From positions 62,001 to 126,000 of the forward strand of contig NZ_JARUJP010000010.1 of assembly GCF_033659955.1 (NCBI RefSeq): a stretch of 64,000 nucleotides of DNA, read 5' to 3'. The stretch is from Clostridium_AM tanneri (GTDB lineage: Bacteria > Bacillota > Clostridia > Clostridiales > Clostridiaceae). The notes beneath the pieces are model-generated. The model did not search any database. It was given only the letters and a program-made list of their open reading frames with translations, and was not told the origin of the DNA. The position numbers were made by a program, and so were the translations under genes. Shown here piece after piece: positions 1-8,622 of this stretch; position 1 is the first letter of the stretch; each line of letters starts with the position of its first letter.

Positions 1-33
1 ATATTATGGATATCTATGATTAAGGAGAGAATT

Positions 34-744
34 ATGTATAATTGTTATTTTAGAGCTAATGCAATGAGTCCTGTTATAGTCTTTAGCACAAGAGGAGATG
101 TGAATGGGGATAGAATACCAGATACTGTATTCCTCACAGGCACTAGAACACCTATGAGTGGGTTTATTCAAAATATAACCCTTGTAGTACAGGATGGGAG
201 AACAGGAAGGCTTACTACTGTGCCGCTAAGTGAAAATGCTGGATATAATCCGAGAATATTTTTGGGAGATTTTAATGGAGACAAGGTAAAGGATATCTTA
301 ATCAGTATTGATTCTGGAGGAAGCGGTGCAACAATGTATCACTATGTTTATTCCTTTATTAATAATACACCAAAATTAATATTTGATTTCAATGTGTATA
401 ATGAAGAATATAAATACGATGTTATCTATAAAGATAATTATAAAGTAGAAGTTATAAGTAGAAAAAATAATAAGAAATATATTATAGACATATCTCTTAG
501 AGGAGAAGAATACCTAAATGAAATATATGATAAAAATGGCAAGCTTAAGGAGCCAATAAGTGGCTTTGTGAATCCATTAAGCGGACTGTACCCTGTGGAC
601 TTTAACTATGATGGAATATATGAATTGTTAGCATATCAAAAAATAGCGGGCAGGTTTAATGCAGATTCCTTAGGATATGTTTTAAACACTCTAAAATGGG
701 AAAATAACAGTTTTAGTTTATGGAATCAGGATGTAGCTATTTAG
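34..744 (+). CDS. FG-GAP/VCBS-like repeat protein
   Basis: This 236-residue protein carries two short acidic loops of the FG-GAP/VCBS type, GDVNGDRIPD near the N-terminus and GDFNGDKVKD around residue 80, plus a degenerate third, DFNYDGIYEL, near residue 195. Such loops bind Ca2+ in beta-propeller blades. I chose the ATG at 34 because AAGGAGAG lies just upstream of it; the in-frame ATG at 16 precedes this ribosome site. No signal peptide is visible, so location is unclear. Related FG-GAP-like proteins occur singly in Clostridium and Bacillus; their function is not known. The upstream context is cut by the window edge. Confidence 0.75.
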   Translation: MYNCYFRANAMSPVIVFSTRGDVNGDRIPDTVFLTGTRTPMSGFIQNITLVVQDGRTGRLTTVPLSENAGYNPRIFLGDFNGDKVKDILISIDSGGSGATMYHYVYSFINNTPKLIFDFNVYNEEYKYDVIYKDNYKVEVISRKNNKKYIIDISLRGEEYLNEIYDKNGKLKEPISGFVNPLSGLYPVDFNYDGIYELLAYQKIAGRFNADSLGYVLNTLKWENNSFSLWNQDVAI

Positions 745-778
745 GGAATAGGAACAAGTACTGATTACTAGAAAGTAA

Positions 779-813
779 AAAAGCCAATGCTCACAACGTA
801 AGCATTGGCTTTA
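779..813. terminator. Bidirectional terminator, AAGCCAATGCT family
   Basis: A perfect 12-bp stem (AAAGCCAATGCT with AGCATTGGCTTT) has a 9-nt loop. On the minus strand it is followed by a T-run, so it ends the SRP RNA transcript; on the plus strand it can end the FG-GAP gene. It belongs to the repeated terminator family described in the findings. Confidence 0.85.
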
Positions 814-837
814 AAAATTCTAAATATAATCTATGTA

Positions 838-1108
838 TCTCGTGCACCCACTATCGACAATTACCCTACCCACGTTACTAATCTAGTTAGCTCAAACCAG
901 GTTTATCCACGGCACTCAGAAGTGATCACTTACCGCTGCTTCCTTCCGGATCTGACGGATTTCATGAGCTTCTGCTGCATGGGACCCAATTCTCAATACC
1001 ACTTTGATTAGGCAGACTAGGCAAAGTAAAGCCTATAGTGGGAATTCAATCCTGCTGTAGCGGATTGCAGGTTACAGGGCACCGCTGGCTCCCCATCTAG
1101 CACGAATT
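838..1108 (-). ncRNA. ffs: Signal recognition particle RNA, long Bacillus/Clostridium type
   Basis: Read on the minus strand, the segment begins with GCTAGATGGGGAGCCAGCGG and GTGCCCTGTAACCTGCAATC, the conserved Alu-domain 5' region. It contains the universally conserved S-domain loop TCCGGAAGGAAGCAGC and ends near GGGTGCACGAG. The length of about 270 nt matches the long SRP RNA of Bacillus and Clostridium, which includes an Alu domain. It scaffolds Ffh for co-translational membrane targeting. The exact ends are estimated by comparison with the remembered B. subtilis RNA. An apparent 68-codon plus-strand frame across it is spurious. Confidence 0.97.
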
Positions 1109-1144
1109 TTATCTTTAATTAAGTTATTTCCTTGCTGCTAGACT

Positions 1145-1173
1145 ATAATAACATAATTAAAGTTCTCATTCAA
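1145..1173 (-). promoter_or_regulatory. Sigma-A promoter of ffs
   Basis: On the minus strand TTGAAT (1173-1168) and TATTAT (1150-1145) are separated by exactly 17 bp. Transcription would begin near 1138, about 30 nt before the mature SRP RNA 5' end, consistent with the precursor processing known for this RNA in Bacillus. Confidence 0.6.
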
Positions 1174-1308
1174 GGGATATATTCATGGTAATTTAATCCT
1201 AAAATTAGCGATTTACCCAATTGAAATGTATTATAGATCATTAATGCTATATTTGTTTACAAATAAAATATTATGCAAACTAAAAATAAAGTAAACCAAA
1301 TAAAAACA

Positions 1309-1337
1309 TTGACGTTATCGACAAATTTTGATAATGT
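1309..1337 (+). promoter_or_regulatory. Sigma-A promoter of the acetate transporter gene
   Basis: TTGACG at 1309-1314 and TAATGT at 1332-1337 are separated by 17 bp, about 30 bp before a GGAGG ribosome site and the start at 1368. Confidence 0.5.
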
Positions 1338-1367
1338 CTTATAGTAATTATTTTTAGGAGGATTTAT

Positions 1368-1985
1368 ATGAATACTAATCAAACACAAAATGTTAAGATC
1401 GCTAATTGTGATCCATCAGCTTTAGGATTATTTGGACTAGCTATGGTAACATTTGTAGCATCATCTCAAAAACTTGGACTTACAGAAGGAGTTTCTTTTG
1501 TCATTCCGTGGGCAATATTTCTAGGAGGATTTGCTCAGTTATTTGCCTGCATAAATGATTCTAAAAGACAAAATACTTTTGGAACAACTGCCTTTGGTGC
1601 TTATGCATTTTTCTGGTTTGCAGTAGCAGCTTCATGGATGATTAAGGCAGGAGTATTTGGACAGGGGCTTGTAGCATCAATAGACACTAAGCAGCTTGGA
1701 TTTGCATTTTTAGGGTATTTAATATTCACTATTTTCATGACTATAGGTGCTGCGGAAACAAATAAGTCATTATTTATAATATTTTTCCTTATAAACTTCT
1801 TATTTCTAGGTTTAACTCTTGATTCCTTTGGAGTGATGGGGGAATTCCCACATAAGATGGCAGCAATTGCAGAATTTTTAATATCTATGGCTTCTTTTTA
1901 TGGGGCAGCTGCATCTGTGTTAAATCCTCACTTTGGAAGAGTATTTTTACCTATAGGAAAGCCTTTTGGTATATTTAAAAAATAA
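1368..1985 (+). CDS. Acetate/succinate uptake transporter, GPR1/FUN34/YaaH family
   Basis: The 205-residue, six-helix membrane protein begins with a short polar tail and NCDPSALGLFGLA (residues 13-25), the family's characteristic N-terminal NPAPLGL-like motif. Members such as SatP move acetate or succinate with protons as a hexameric channel-like carrier. Length matches the family (about 190-210 residues). Start is fixed by AGGAGG 8 bp upstream. It is monocistronic, with its own promoter and a strong terminator. A role in acetate exchange fits a fermentative organism, but the substrate cannot be read from sequence. Confidence 0.9.
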   Translation: MNTNQTQNVKIANCDPSALGLFGLAMVTFVASSQKLGLTEGVSFVIPWAIFLGGFAQLFACINDSKRQNTFGTTAFGAYAFFWFAVAASWMIKAGVFGQGLVASIDTKQLGFAFLGYLIFTIFMTIGAAETNKSLFIIFFLINFLFLGLTLDSFGVMGEFPHKMAAIAEFLISMASFYGAAASVLNPHFGRVFLPIGKPFGIFKK

Positions 1986-1992
1986 TAAATTT

Positions 1993-2060
1993 AAAAAGCC
2001 TCTATGCAGTGATACTGGTTATAATTATTTTATAACTTACCACTGCAAGAGGCTTTTTTT
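1993..2060. terminator. Bidirectional terminator between convergent genes
   Basis: AAAAAGCCTCT-TGCAGTG pairs with CACTGCA-AGAGGCTTTTTTT with one bulged base. The long hairpin ends in a T-run on the plus strand and has a matching A-run on the left, so it can serve both the acetate transporter and the convergent thioredoxin gene. Confidence 0.85.
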
Positions 2061-2093
2061 CTGTTAAGTCAGAGAAGCATCCCCTTATAATTA

Positions 2094-2354
2094 CTATTTA
2101 CAAGCGGCTTCAAAGGCATCTATAAGCTGATTCTTAGAAGTAGCTCCTTCATGGATTTTAACTTCATCAACAAAATAGGTAGGCACGTAATAGTAATCAT
2201 ACTGCTTAGCTATAGATGGCTCAAGTTCTTCATCTATTATTTTAACTTCAATATCTGCATATTTGGGATTTTCTCTTTTTATATCTTCTATCCAAGAAGC
2301 TGCAGTTTTACAGTAAGGGCACCAGCTAGTAATAAACATCATAATTGGTTTCAT
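2094..2354 (-). CDS. Small thioredoxin-fold protein with CPYC active site
   Basis: The 86-residue protein is a single compact thioredoxin/glutaredoxin fold. It has an N-terminal beta strand, the redox motif WCPYC (residues 11-15) and the cis-proline motif VPTY (57-60). CPYC is typical of glutaredoxins, while the short length and lack of a glutathione-binding TVP...GG pattern resemble clostridial thioredoxin-like proteins. It probably reduces disulfides in the cytosol; reductase and substrate are unknown. An AGGTGATG ribosome site precedes the ATG. It is divergent from an AraC-type regulator. Confidence 0.85.
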   Translation of the reverse strand: MKPIMMFITSWCPYCKTAASWIEDIKRENPKYADIEVKIIDEELEPSIAKQYDYYYVPTYFVDEVKIHEGATSKNQLIDAFEAACK

Positions 2355-2429
2355 TTTTAATCATCACCTAACCTTTATTTTATAATAAATAATATATAGT
2401 TATTCTTTCTTTTTTATAATATGGTATTC

Positions 2430-2448
2430 CAACTTAATCATTAAGTTG
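2430..2448. promoter_or_regulatory. Perfect palindrome in divergent intergenic region
   Basis: CAACTTAAT-C-ATTAAGTTG is a perfect 9-bp inverted repeat with one central base, lying between the thioredoxin-like gene and the AraC regulator. Size and placement suit a dimeric regulator's operator. No T-run follows, so it is not a terminator. Confidence 0.4.
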
Positions 2449-2541
2449 ATTAATAGTTTATATATTGATACAGTTCTAATATAGCATAAAACACATAATT
2501 TGTTATAATAAAAGAATTGAAAACTAAAATTGGAGGCAAAT

Positions 2542-3372
2542 ATGAAAATAAGTAAACTATATTTCTACATTCATTATTGCAACCATAGAGAATCAAAGGA
2601 AGAGTGGAAATTTCCAAGAAGAATAACTAGAAAAATTCAACATCATGAATTATTACTTGTATCTGATGGAAAAGGAATTATTACAGTGGAAAATAAGAGG
2701 TATTTTATTAAGAAGGGGATGTTGTTTTACTTTCATCCAGAGTTACTTCATTCCATAGAAACAGATATTGATGATCCAATGTGTTTTTTGTCCATTCATT
2801 TTAGCTACGCAGAGGTAGATTATAATGATTCCAAATGGAGCATTAAGGAAGAAAATAAATTACTTCCATTAGAGCATATGCAAGAATTAAAGGATTACTA
2901 TCCTATTATTGATACATTCAAAAGGCTAATTAGGTGTTGGACTGAAAAGTTTCCAGGGTACGAGCTTATTTGTAAAGCAATGCTTCAGCAGCTGCTATAT
3001 GAGATTTTTGGGAATATAAAAAAGAAAGACACTAACTATTCAACATCTTTAAAAGTAGAAAAAATTATTAAATATATGCATGAAAATATAAATAGGAGAC
3101 TGACTCTTACTGAATTGTCAGAGTTAGTTCAGCTGTCTCCAGCCTACTTATCTAGAACCTTTAAAGAAACTACAGGATATTCTGTAATTGAATTCTTTAA
3201 TAAGATTAAAATTGATAAAGGAAAGGAATTTATAAGCGAAGGAGATAAAAAGATAAAAGAGGTAGCTGAACTGCTGGGATTTAAAGACGAATTTTACTTT
3301 AGTCGTATATTTAAAAAAATTGAAGGCAAAAGTCCTTCAGAATATTATAGCAAAAATGTCCATGGAGTTTAA
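2542..3372 (+). CDS. AraC-family transcriptional regulator
   Basis: The 276-residue protein has an N-terminal cupin-like sensing domain (about residues 10-130, with the HPELLHSIE metal- or ligand-pocket pattern) and a C-terminal AraC double helix-turn-helix (about 170-275). The latter includes LTLTELSELVQLSPAYLSR and the second-HTH signature IKEVAELLGFKDEFYFSRIFKK. I use the ATG at 2542, 7 bp after TTGGAGG; an upstream in-frame TTG lies inside the ribosome site. The next gene, an MFS exporter about 100 bp downstream on the same strand, is the obvious candidate target. The effector is unknown. Confidence 0.88.
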   Translation: MKISKLYFYIHYCNHRESKEEWKFPRRITRKIQHHELLLVSDGKGIITVENKRYFIKKGMLFYFHPELLHSIETDIDDPMCFLSIHFSYAEVDYNDSKWSIKEENKLLPLEHMQELKDYYPIIDTFKRLIRCWTEKFPGYELICKAMLQQLLYEIFGNIKKKDTNYSTSLKVEKIIKYMHENINRRLTLTELSELVQLSPAYLSRTFKETTGYSVIEFFNKIKIDKGKEFISEGDKKIKEVAELLGFKDEFYFSRIFKKIEGKSPSEYYSKNVHGV

Positions 3373-3475
3373 TTTGATACATGGATTTAAGCCCTTTCAC
3401 AAAGTATAATCAAGGTACAATTACTAAATATTATAATGCTTAAATGGAATTATCGAAGAAGGAAGGCTTAAGTTT

Positions 3476-4687
3476 ATGGAAATCTGGAAAAGAAATTTAA
3501 TAGTTTGCTGGTTTGGAATGTTTGTAACAGCCATAGGGCTTAGTCAAATTGCCCCTGTGTTGCCCCTTTATATAGGCCAGCTGGGTGTTCACGATACAGC
3601 GCAGATTGAACAGATGTCAGGAATTACTTTTGGAGTTACCTTTATAATTCTAGCAATTTTTTCGCCAATTTGGGGGCAAGCTGCAGACAAATTCGGTCGA
3701 AAACCAATGCTTTTACGTGCAAGTCTTGGAATGGCAGTGGTAATATTCTGCATGGGATTTGTACAAAATGTATATCAGCTAATGATATTAAGAATGCTCC
3801 AGGGAGTTGTTGCAGGCTACAGTACTGCTTGTACTACACTTATTGCAACTCAAACAGATAAGGAGCATGCCGGTTGGGCTTTAGGCGTAATTGCAACCTC
3901 ATCTATCTCAGGTTCCTTGTTAGGACCAATGGTAGGTGGTTATTTAGAAGAAACTATAGGACTTAGAAGTATATTTTTTATGACAGGTGTGTTGATGTTA
4001 ATAGTATTTGCATTAACCTATATTTTTGTAAAGGAGAACTTTAAAAAGTCTGATAGAAAAGTTCTTAAATTTAAAGAGGTTTGGGACCTGATTCCAAATC
4101 CTGCTTTGCTTGTTACTATGTTTATAACAGCTTTTATTTTGCAATTAGCATTTTATTCAATAGAGCCAATTATAACTGTGTATATTACTCAGCTATCTCA
4201 AAATACAGAACACATTGCACTGATATCTGGAATAGCTTTTTCAGCTTCAGGCTTATCAAGTATTATAGCAGCACCTAGATTAGGAAAACTCTCAGATAGA
4301 ATTGGAGCACAAAAGGTAATGTTGGCAGCACTGATAGCAGCAGGAATTATATTTATACCACAGGCTTTTGTAAAAAGTCCTTTTCAGCTGACAGTACTTC
4401 GTTTCCTGCTAGGACTAGCTACAGCTGGGCTTACTCCATCAGTTAATGTACTAATTAAGAAGATAACGCCTAATTCTCTTACAGGAAGAGTTTTTGGCTT
4501 TAGCATGTCTGCACAATATTTAGGTACCTTTGCTGGCTCAATACTTGGAGGACAGGTGGCAGCCTACTTTGGTATCCGGTATGTATTTTTTATCACTAGT
4601 ATATTGCTGCTTATAAATGCACTTTGGGTTTACAAAACTGTATGCAAGAGGATTAGTTATAATAAACGCAGCCAATTTGCCAATTAA
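3476..4687 (+). CDS. MFS multidrug exporter, MdtG-like
   Basis: The 403-residue, 12-helix major facilitator has the loop 2-3 signature GQAADKFGRKPML (about residues 65-77) and its C-half echo GKLSDRIGAQKVM. It also has the helix-5 antiporter motif C-like stretch SGSLLGPMVGG, typical of drug/H+ antiporters. Length and motifs match the MdtG/YusP-type multidrug exporters of Firmicutes. The start has GGAAGG about 8 bp upstream. It follows an AraC-type regulator and ends at a family terminator, suggesting a two-gene regulated efflux unit. Substrate is unknown. Confidence 0.85.
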   Translation: MEIWKRNLIVCWFGMFVTAIGLSQIAPVLPLYIGQLGVHDTAQIEQMSGITFGVTFIILAIFSPIWGQAADKFGRKPMLLRASLGMAVVIFCMGFVQNVYQLMILRMLQGVVAGYSTACTTLIATQTDKEHAGWALGVIATSSISGSLLGPMVGGYLEETIGLRSIFFMTGVLMLIVFALTYIFVKENFKKSDRKVLKFKEVWDLIPNPALLVTMFITAFILQLAFYSIEPIITVYITQLSQNTEHIALISGIAFSASGLSSIIAAPRLGKLSDRIGAQKVMLAALIAAGIIFIPQAFVKSPFQLTVLRFLLGLATAGLTPSVNVLIKKITPNSLTGRVFGFSMSAQYLGTFAGSILGGQVAAYFGIRYVFFITSILLLINALWVYKTVCKRISYNKRSQFAN

Positions 4688-4729
4688 TAATTCTGGATAT
4701 TAATATAAGAGAACTTTAAATAAAAATTC

Positions 4730-4768
4730 AAAAGCCAATGCTTAATAAAACCTAAGCATTGGCTTTTA
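4730..4768. terminator. Terminator, AAAAGCCAATGCTTA family
   Basis: A perfect 15-bp stem (AAAAGCCAATGCTTA with TAAGCATTGGCTTTT) and 8-nt loop lie 40 bp after the MFS stop. The A/T ends make it functional in either direction. Confidence 0.85.
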
Positions 4769-4929
4769 AATTTTTAATATAACATACCTATGGTAATTTA
4801 TTACTATAATAGATAACCTAAATATTAGGAACACTAATGAGGATAAAGGTTTTAATAAAGTATCATAACAAAACTAGTGCTGTTTATTAAAACTATAAAT
4901 CAACTATAGGGAGGAAGGTTAATAGAGCT

Positions 4930-6693
4930 ATGAGAAAAGAAATAAATTATATCACTATAGATGGCCGTGGAGAGCATGAATCTTTCAGAGACTGTATTAC
5001 AAAGGCAATTCAAGAATTGAAACCTAATGAAGGAATACATATAATTAAAGATTTTGAGCCTTTTCCTATGTACAAAATGATGGAGGATAAGGGCTTTGAT
5101 AAACAGGTAGAAAAAATAAGCGATGATGAATTTCATGTTTATTTCTGGCCTAAGGTTGAAGGTGATAAGATTGGTATAGGAGAAAATTTAAAATTTGATG
5201 AAGAAAAAATACAAAAAATAATGAATATAGAGGTTGATTATTTAAAGGGGAATTTATCTTTAAAAGAAGCTAAAAAGAAAGTGCAGAATTCCTTCAAAGA
5301 GGTAACAGCTCAGGAGTTTGCAGTTTGTGAACAATACATTGAGGAGAAGGGAATTTCCAATGATTTATTACTGGAAAAAATGGAGGAACTTTTAGAAATT
5401 TTCGATGGAATACTTGTAAGTAATAAGCTGGATTTACCTGTTGGACACCCAATTAGAACTTATTTAGATGAAGTAAGGGCTATAAGAGCAGTATTAAATA
5501 AAATGAGGTCTATGCTGAAGAACAAATTTATAAAAAATCAATGGGAAGAACTCTATGAGAAACTAGAACAAATAAATATTCATTTTTCTAGAAAGCAAAA
5601 TCAGTTATTTGCCGCATTAGAAAGCAAGGGCTTTGATAAACCTTCAAAAATTATGTGGACATTAGACAATGAGATAAGAGATATAATCAAAAAGGCTAAA
5701 GGATACTTAAAAGAAGATAAAGATGAGGAGTTTTTAAGGCTTCAAGAGGAAGTTATAGAAAGAGTAGAGGATATGATGGTGAAGGAAGAAGAAATCTTAT
5801 TTCCAACGTCCATGGATCTTCTTTCTGAGGAAGACTTTGTTAAAATGAGAGAGGGAGATGACGAGATTGGCTATTGCTTGATTGAAACACCTCCTCCTTA
5901 CGGTAATAGGAAAGAAAAGAATACTGCTAATTTTCAAAAGGATGAACTACTTAAGGACCTTTCAAAGGTATTGGAAAAACATGGTCTATTTACAGCCCAT
6001 TCTAATGAGGCAGAATTAGAAGTTAGCGAAGGAAAACTTACTCTTGATCAGATAAACCTTATTTTTAAGCACCTTAATGTAGATATATCTTTTGTAGATG
6101 AAAATGAAATTGTAAAGTTCTACAATGATGTTAGTCATAGAGTGTTTCCAAGAAGTCCAGGAGTTATTGGAAGAAAGGTACAGAATTGCCATCCAAGGGA
6201 GAGTGTAGATACCGTTCAGGAAATAGTCAGAGCCTTTAGAGAAGGAGAGCATGATGAAGCTGAATTTTGGCTAGAACTTGACGGAAAGTTCGTATATATA
6301 CTATATAATGCTGTAAGAGACAGTGAAGGAAACTTCAGAGGAGTACTAGAAATGGTACAGGATGCAACTAAAATAAGAGGCCTAACTGGCAGTCAAAGGC
6401 TTCTATCTTGGAACAATAAAAAGTCGGAAAGTAAAAAGGAAAATAAAGATACAATTGAAAATATATATGGTATTACAGAGGAAACTACCCTTGGAGAATT
6501 AGTAAATAAATATCCTTTTATAAAAGAATTTTTAGTTAACCTATCACCTAAATTCAGTAAACTAAAGAATCCAGTTATCTTTAAAACTATGTCTTCAATA
6601 GCAACTCTTGAAATGATTAGTGGAAGAGGAGGCTTTGAAGTACAGGAACTTATAGATAAAATTGTGAAGGAGATTCAATCTAGAAATATGTAA
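4930..6693 (+). CDS. DUF438 multidomain protein: DUF2249, DUF438, hemerythrin, PAS, DUF1858
   Basis: The 587-residue cytoplasmic protein is a string of small sensing domains. DUF2249 is at about 1-78 (TIDGRGEHES...HIIKDFEPFPMYKMM) and DUF438 at about 85-155. A hemerythrin-like HHE helical bundle at about 165-290 has candidate iron ligands in GHPIRTYLDE, QINIHFSRKQNQLF and KEEEILFP. A PAS domain spans about 360-490 (DISFVDENEIVKFYNDVSHRVF) and DUF1858 about 510-580 (TLGELVNKYPFIKEFL). The combination is typical of anaerobes; hemerythrin domains bind O2 or NO, so redox or gas sensing is a reasonable inference. There is no output kinase domain. GGGAGGAAGG lies 11 bp before the ATG. Confidence 0.85.
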   Translation: MRKEINYITIDGRGEHESFRDCITKAIQELKPNEGIHIIKDFEPFPMYKMMEDKGFDKQVEKISDDEFHVYFWPKVEGDKIGIGENLKFDEEKIQKIMNIEVDYLKGNLSLKEAKKKVQNSFKEVTAQEFAVCEQYIEEKGISNDLLLEKMEELLEIFDGILVSNKLDLPVGHPIRTYLDEVRAIRAVLNKMRSMLKNKFIKNQWEELYEKLEQINIHFSRKQNQLFAALESKGFDKPSKIMWTLDNEIRDIIKKAKGYLKEDKDEEFLRLQEEVIERVEDMMVKEEEILFPTSMDLLSEEDFVKMREGDDEIGYCLIETPPPYGNRKEKNTANFQKDELLKDLSKVLEKHGLFTAHSNEAELEVSEGKLTLDQINLIFKHLNVDISFVDENEIVKFYNDVSHRVFPRSPGVIGRKVQNCHPRESVDTVQEIVRAFREGEHDEAEFWLELDGKFVYILYNAVRDSEGNFRGVLEMVQDATKIRGLTGSQRLLSWNNKKSESKKENKDTIENIYGITEETTLGELVNKYPFIKEFLVNLSPKFSKLKNPVIFKTMSSIATLEMISGRGGFEVQELIDKIVKEIQSRNM

Positions 6694-6732
6694 ATTCTAA
6701 ACCATATTTTTCAGTAGTATCTTTAAAGAGAA

Positions 6733-6761
6733 AGCCACCGGTCTATAATTAGTCGGTGGCT
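6733..6761 (+). terminator. Hairpin after the DUF438 gene
   Basis: AGCCACCG and CGGTGGCT form a perfect 8-bp GC-rich stem with a 13-nt loop, followed by a weak ATATTA tract. It is probably a terminator, but the T-run is poor. Confidence 0.55.
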
Positions 6762-6868
6762 ATATTATCATATTATTAGAGTTTTTTGAAATATTTTTGA
6801 TATAATTGGAGTAAAATACTCATATAACCAGTAGAGGAATAATTTAAAGCATAAGGAGGGTGAAGAAT

Positions 6869-7642
6869 ATGCTTGGAGCAATAACTGGAGATATAATAGG
6901 ATCTGTGTATGAGTGGAACAATATAAAAACTAAAAGTTTTGAGTTGTTCTCTCCAAAATCAAGGTTTACTGATGATTCAGTACTTACAGTTGCAACAATG
7001 GAGGCTATTATTAAGGACAAGTCTTTCTCTGAAAGTTACAAATACTGGTTTAGGAAATATTCTAATGCAGGTTTTGGAGGCAGCTTCATGAGATGGGCGA
7101 TGCTTGACGAAAGAGAACCCTATGGCAGCTATGGTAATGGCTCTGCTATGAGAGTTAGTCCTGTTGGCTTTTACTATAATTCTATTGAAGAAGTTCTTGC
7201 TAAAGCAGAGGAAAGTGCTGCTGTAACACATAATCACCTAGAAGGAATAAAGGGGGCAAAGGCAACAGCTGCTTCAATATTCCTTGCAAGGAAGGGTAGA
7301 AAAAAAGATGAAATAAAGGATTATGTTGAAAAGAATTTTGGATATAATTTAGAGGAAAGCCTAGAAAGTATCAGAAGCTGGTATAGCTTTGATGTTTCAT
7401 GTCAGGGAAGTGTTCCACAGGCTATAAGAAGCTTTTTGGAATCCACTGATTATGAAGATGCTATAAGAAATGCAATATCCATAGGTGGTGACAGTGATAC
7501 CATTGCCTGCATAACTGGAGGCATTGCAGAAGCCTATTATAAGGAAATTCCAGATTATATACTTAAAGGAGCTAAGGAACTGCTGCCTGAGGAAATGAAA
7601 GAAGTTTTGAAAGCATTTTATCAGCAGCTAGACAATAATTGA
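6869..7642 (+). CDS. ADP-ribosylglycohydrolase family protein (DraG-like)
   Basis: The 257-residue protein has the three metal-site signatures of the ADP-ribosylglycohydrolase fold. They are the N-terminal GAITGDIIGS (residues 3-12), the FTDDSVLT block binding the dinuclear Mg site, and a C-terminal GGDSDTIACITGG supplying further acidic ligands. Family enzymes remove ADP-ribose from modified proteins or hydrolyse small ADP-ribosyl and ribosyl compounds; the substrate is not evident. Start is the ATG at 6869, 8 bp after AAGGAGGG; the GTG at 6860 overlaps that site. No matching ADP-ribosyltransferase is adjacent. A second family member lies at 16248. Confidence 0.88.
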   Translation: MLGAITGDIIGSVYEWNNIKTKSFELFSPKSRFTDDSVLTVATMEAIIKDKSFSESYKYWFRKYSNAGFGGSFMRWAMLDEREPYGSYGNGSAMRVSPVGFYYNSIEEVLAKAEESAAVTHNHLEGIKGAKATAASIFLARKGRKKDEIKDYVEKNFGYNLEESLESIRSWYSFDVSCQGSVPQAIRSFLESTDYEDAIRNAISIGGDSDTIACITGGIAEAYYKEIPDYILKGAKELLPEEMKEVLKAFYQQLDNN

Positions 7643-7662
7643 TATAACTGAGGTGAAAACAC

Positions 7663-8622
7663 TTGATTCGCATAATAACTGTAAGTAAAAACTTAGAATT
7701 AAAGAATTATACATCCATTGACAGCTTATCAGATCCAGATATAAGTTGGTACTGGGTAGACATGGAAGAACCTAATGAAGGCGAACAAAAGCTTCTTAGA
7801 TATCACTTTGGCTTTCATCCTTTAGCCATAGAAGATTGTCTGCAGATATCAAATAGACCAAAACTTGATTATTATGGAGATTACGATTTTTTTGTTATAA
7901 ATGCATTAAACAAAGAAACACTATGCCCTGAAGATATAGGATTGTTTGTGGGAGCAAATTATATTGTTTCTGTACATAGGACCCATCAAGATGAACTAGA
8001 TCATGCCTGGGAGAGAATATCAGTGAATAAAAGGGCATGGGAAGAGGGACCTACCTATGTTGCCTACTCCATACTAGATAAAGTTGTGGATCAGTTTTTT
8101 CCTGCAATATATAAAATAGAAGACAGTCTAGAGAAAATTGACAATAATGTTGATCACTTATCTGTATACAAGTTAGTTGACCAGGTATTTGACATTAGAG
8201 GAGATTTGCTGCAGTTAAGAAGGATTGTAAACTCTATGAGAGATTTACTATATAGAATAGTTAACTCGGAACGGTTAAACTGGTTCAAAGAAAATAAATT
8301 TTATTTTGCAGATGTACATGATCATCTGCTGAAGTTATCTGAAATGATAGAAGCTAACAGAGATATAACGGCAGATATGCGGGATAGTTATATGTCAATA
8401 AACTCTAATAGAATGAATACTAACATGATGGTTTTAACAGTTATCTCCACAATATTCATACCACTTACTTTTATTGCAGGAGTTTATGGAATGAACTTTG
8501 ACTATATGCCAGAGCTTAGATGGAGATATGGATATTTTGCAGCCTTATTTTTTATGTTTGGCATTGCAGTACTTATGTTTTTATGGTTTAAAAGAAAGGG
8601 ATGGTTTGATATTTATAAATAA
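7663..8622 (+). CDS. corA: CorA-type magnesium/divalent cation transporter
   Basis: The 319-residue protein has a large acidic N-terminal cytoplasmic domain (1-255) and two C-terminal transmembrane helices. The loop after helix 1 carries the universal YGMNF selectivity signature (about residue 279), and the protein ends in the basic KRKGWFDIYK tail. CorA forms a pentameric Mg2+ (also Co2+/Ni2+) channel. The best start is a TTG with GAGGTG 8 bp upstream; its residues MIRIITV match the usual beginning of this family. It lies 20 bp after the ADP-ribosylglycohydrolase gene, so the two are probably co-transcribed. Confidence 0.93.
   Translation: MIRIITVSKNLELKNYTSIDSLSDPDISWYWVDMEEPNEGEQKLLRYHFGFHPLAIEDCLQISNRPKLDYYGDYDFFVINALNKETLCPEDIGLFVGANYIVSVHRTHQDELDHAWERISVNKRAWEEGPTYVAYSILDKVVDQFFPAIYKIEDSLEKIDNNVDHLSVYKLVDQVFDIRGDLLQLRRIVNSMRDLLYRIVNSERLNWFKENKFYFADVHDHLLKLSEMIEANRDITADMRDSYMSINSNRMNTNMMVLTVISTIFIPLTFIAGVYGMNFDYMPELRWRYGYFAALFFMFGIAVLMFLWFKRKGWFDIYK

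Noticed and set aside
805..1011. A 68-codon plus-strand open frame
   Set aside because: It is entirely antisense to the SRP RNA, whose conserved S-domain loop is unmistakable on the minus strand.
2530..2541. TTG start for the AraC regulator at 2530
   Set aside because: It lies within the GGAGG ribosome site that serves the ATG at 2542.
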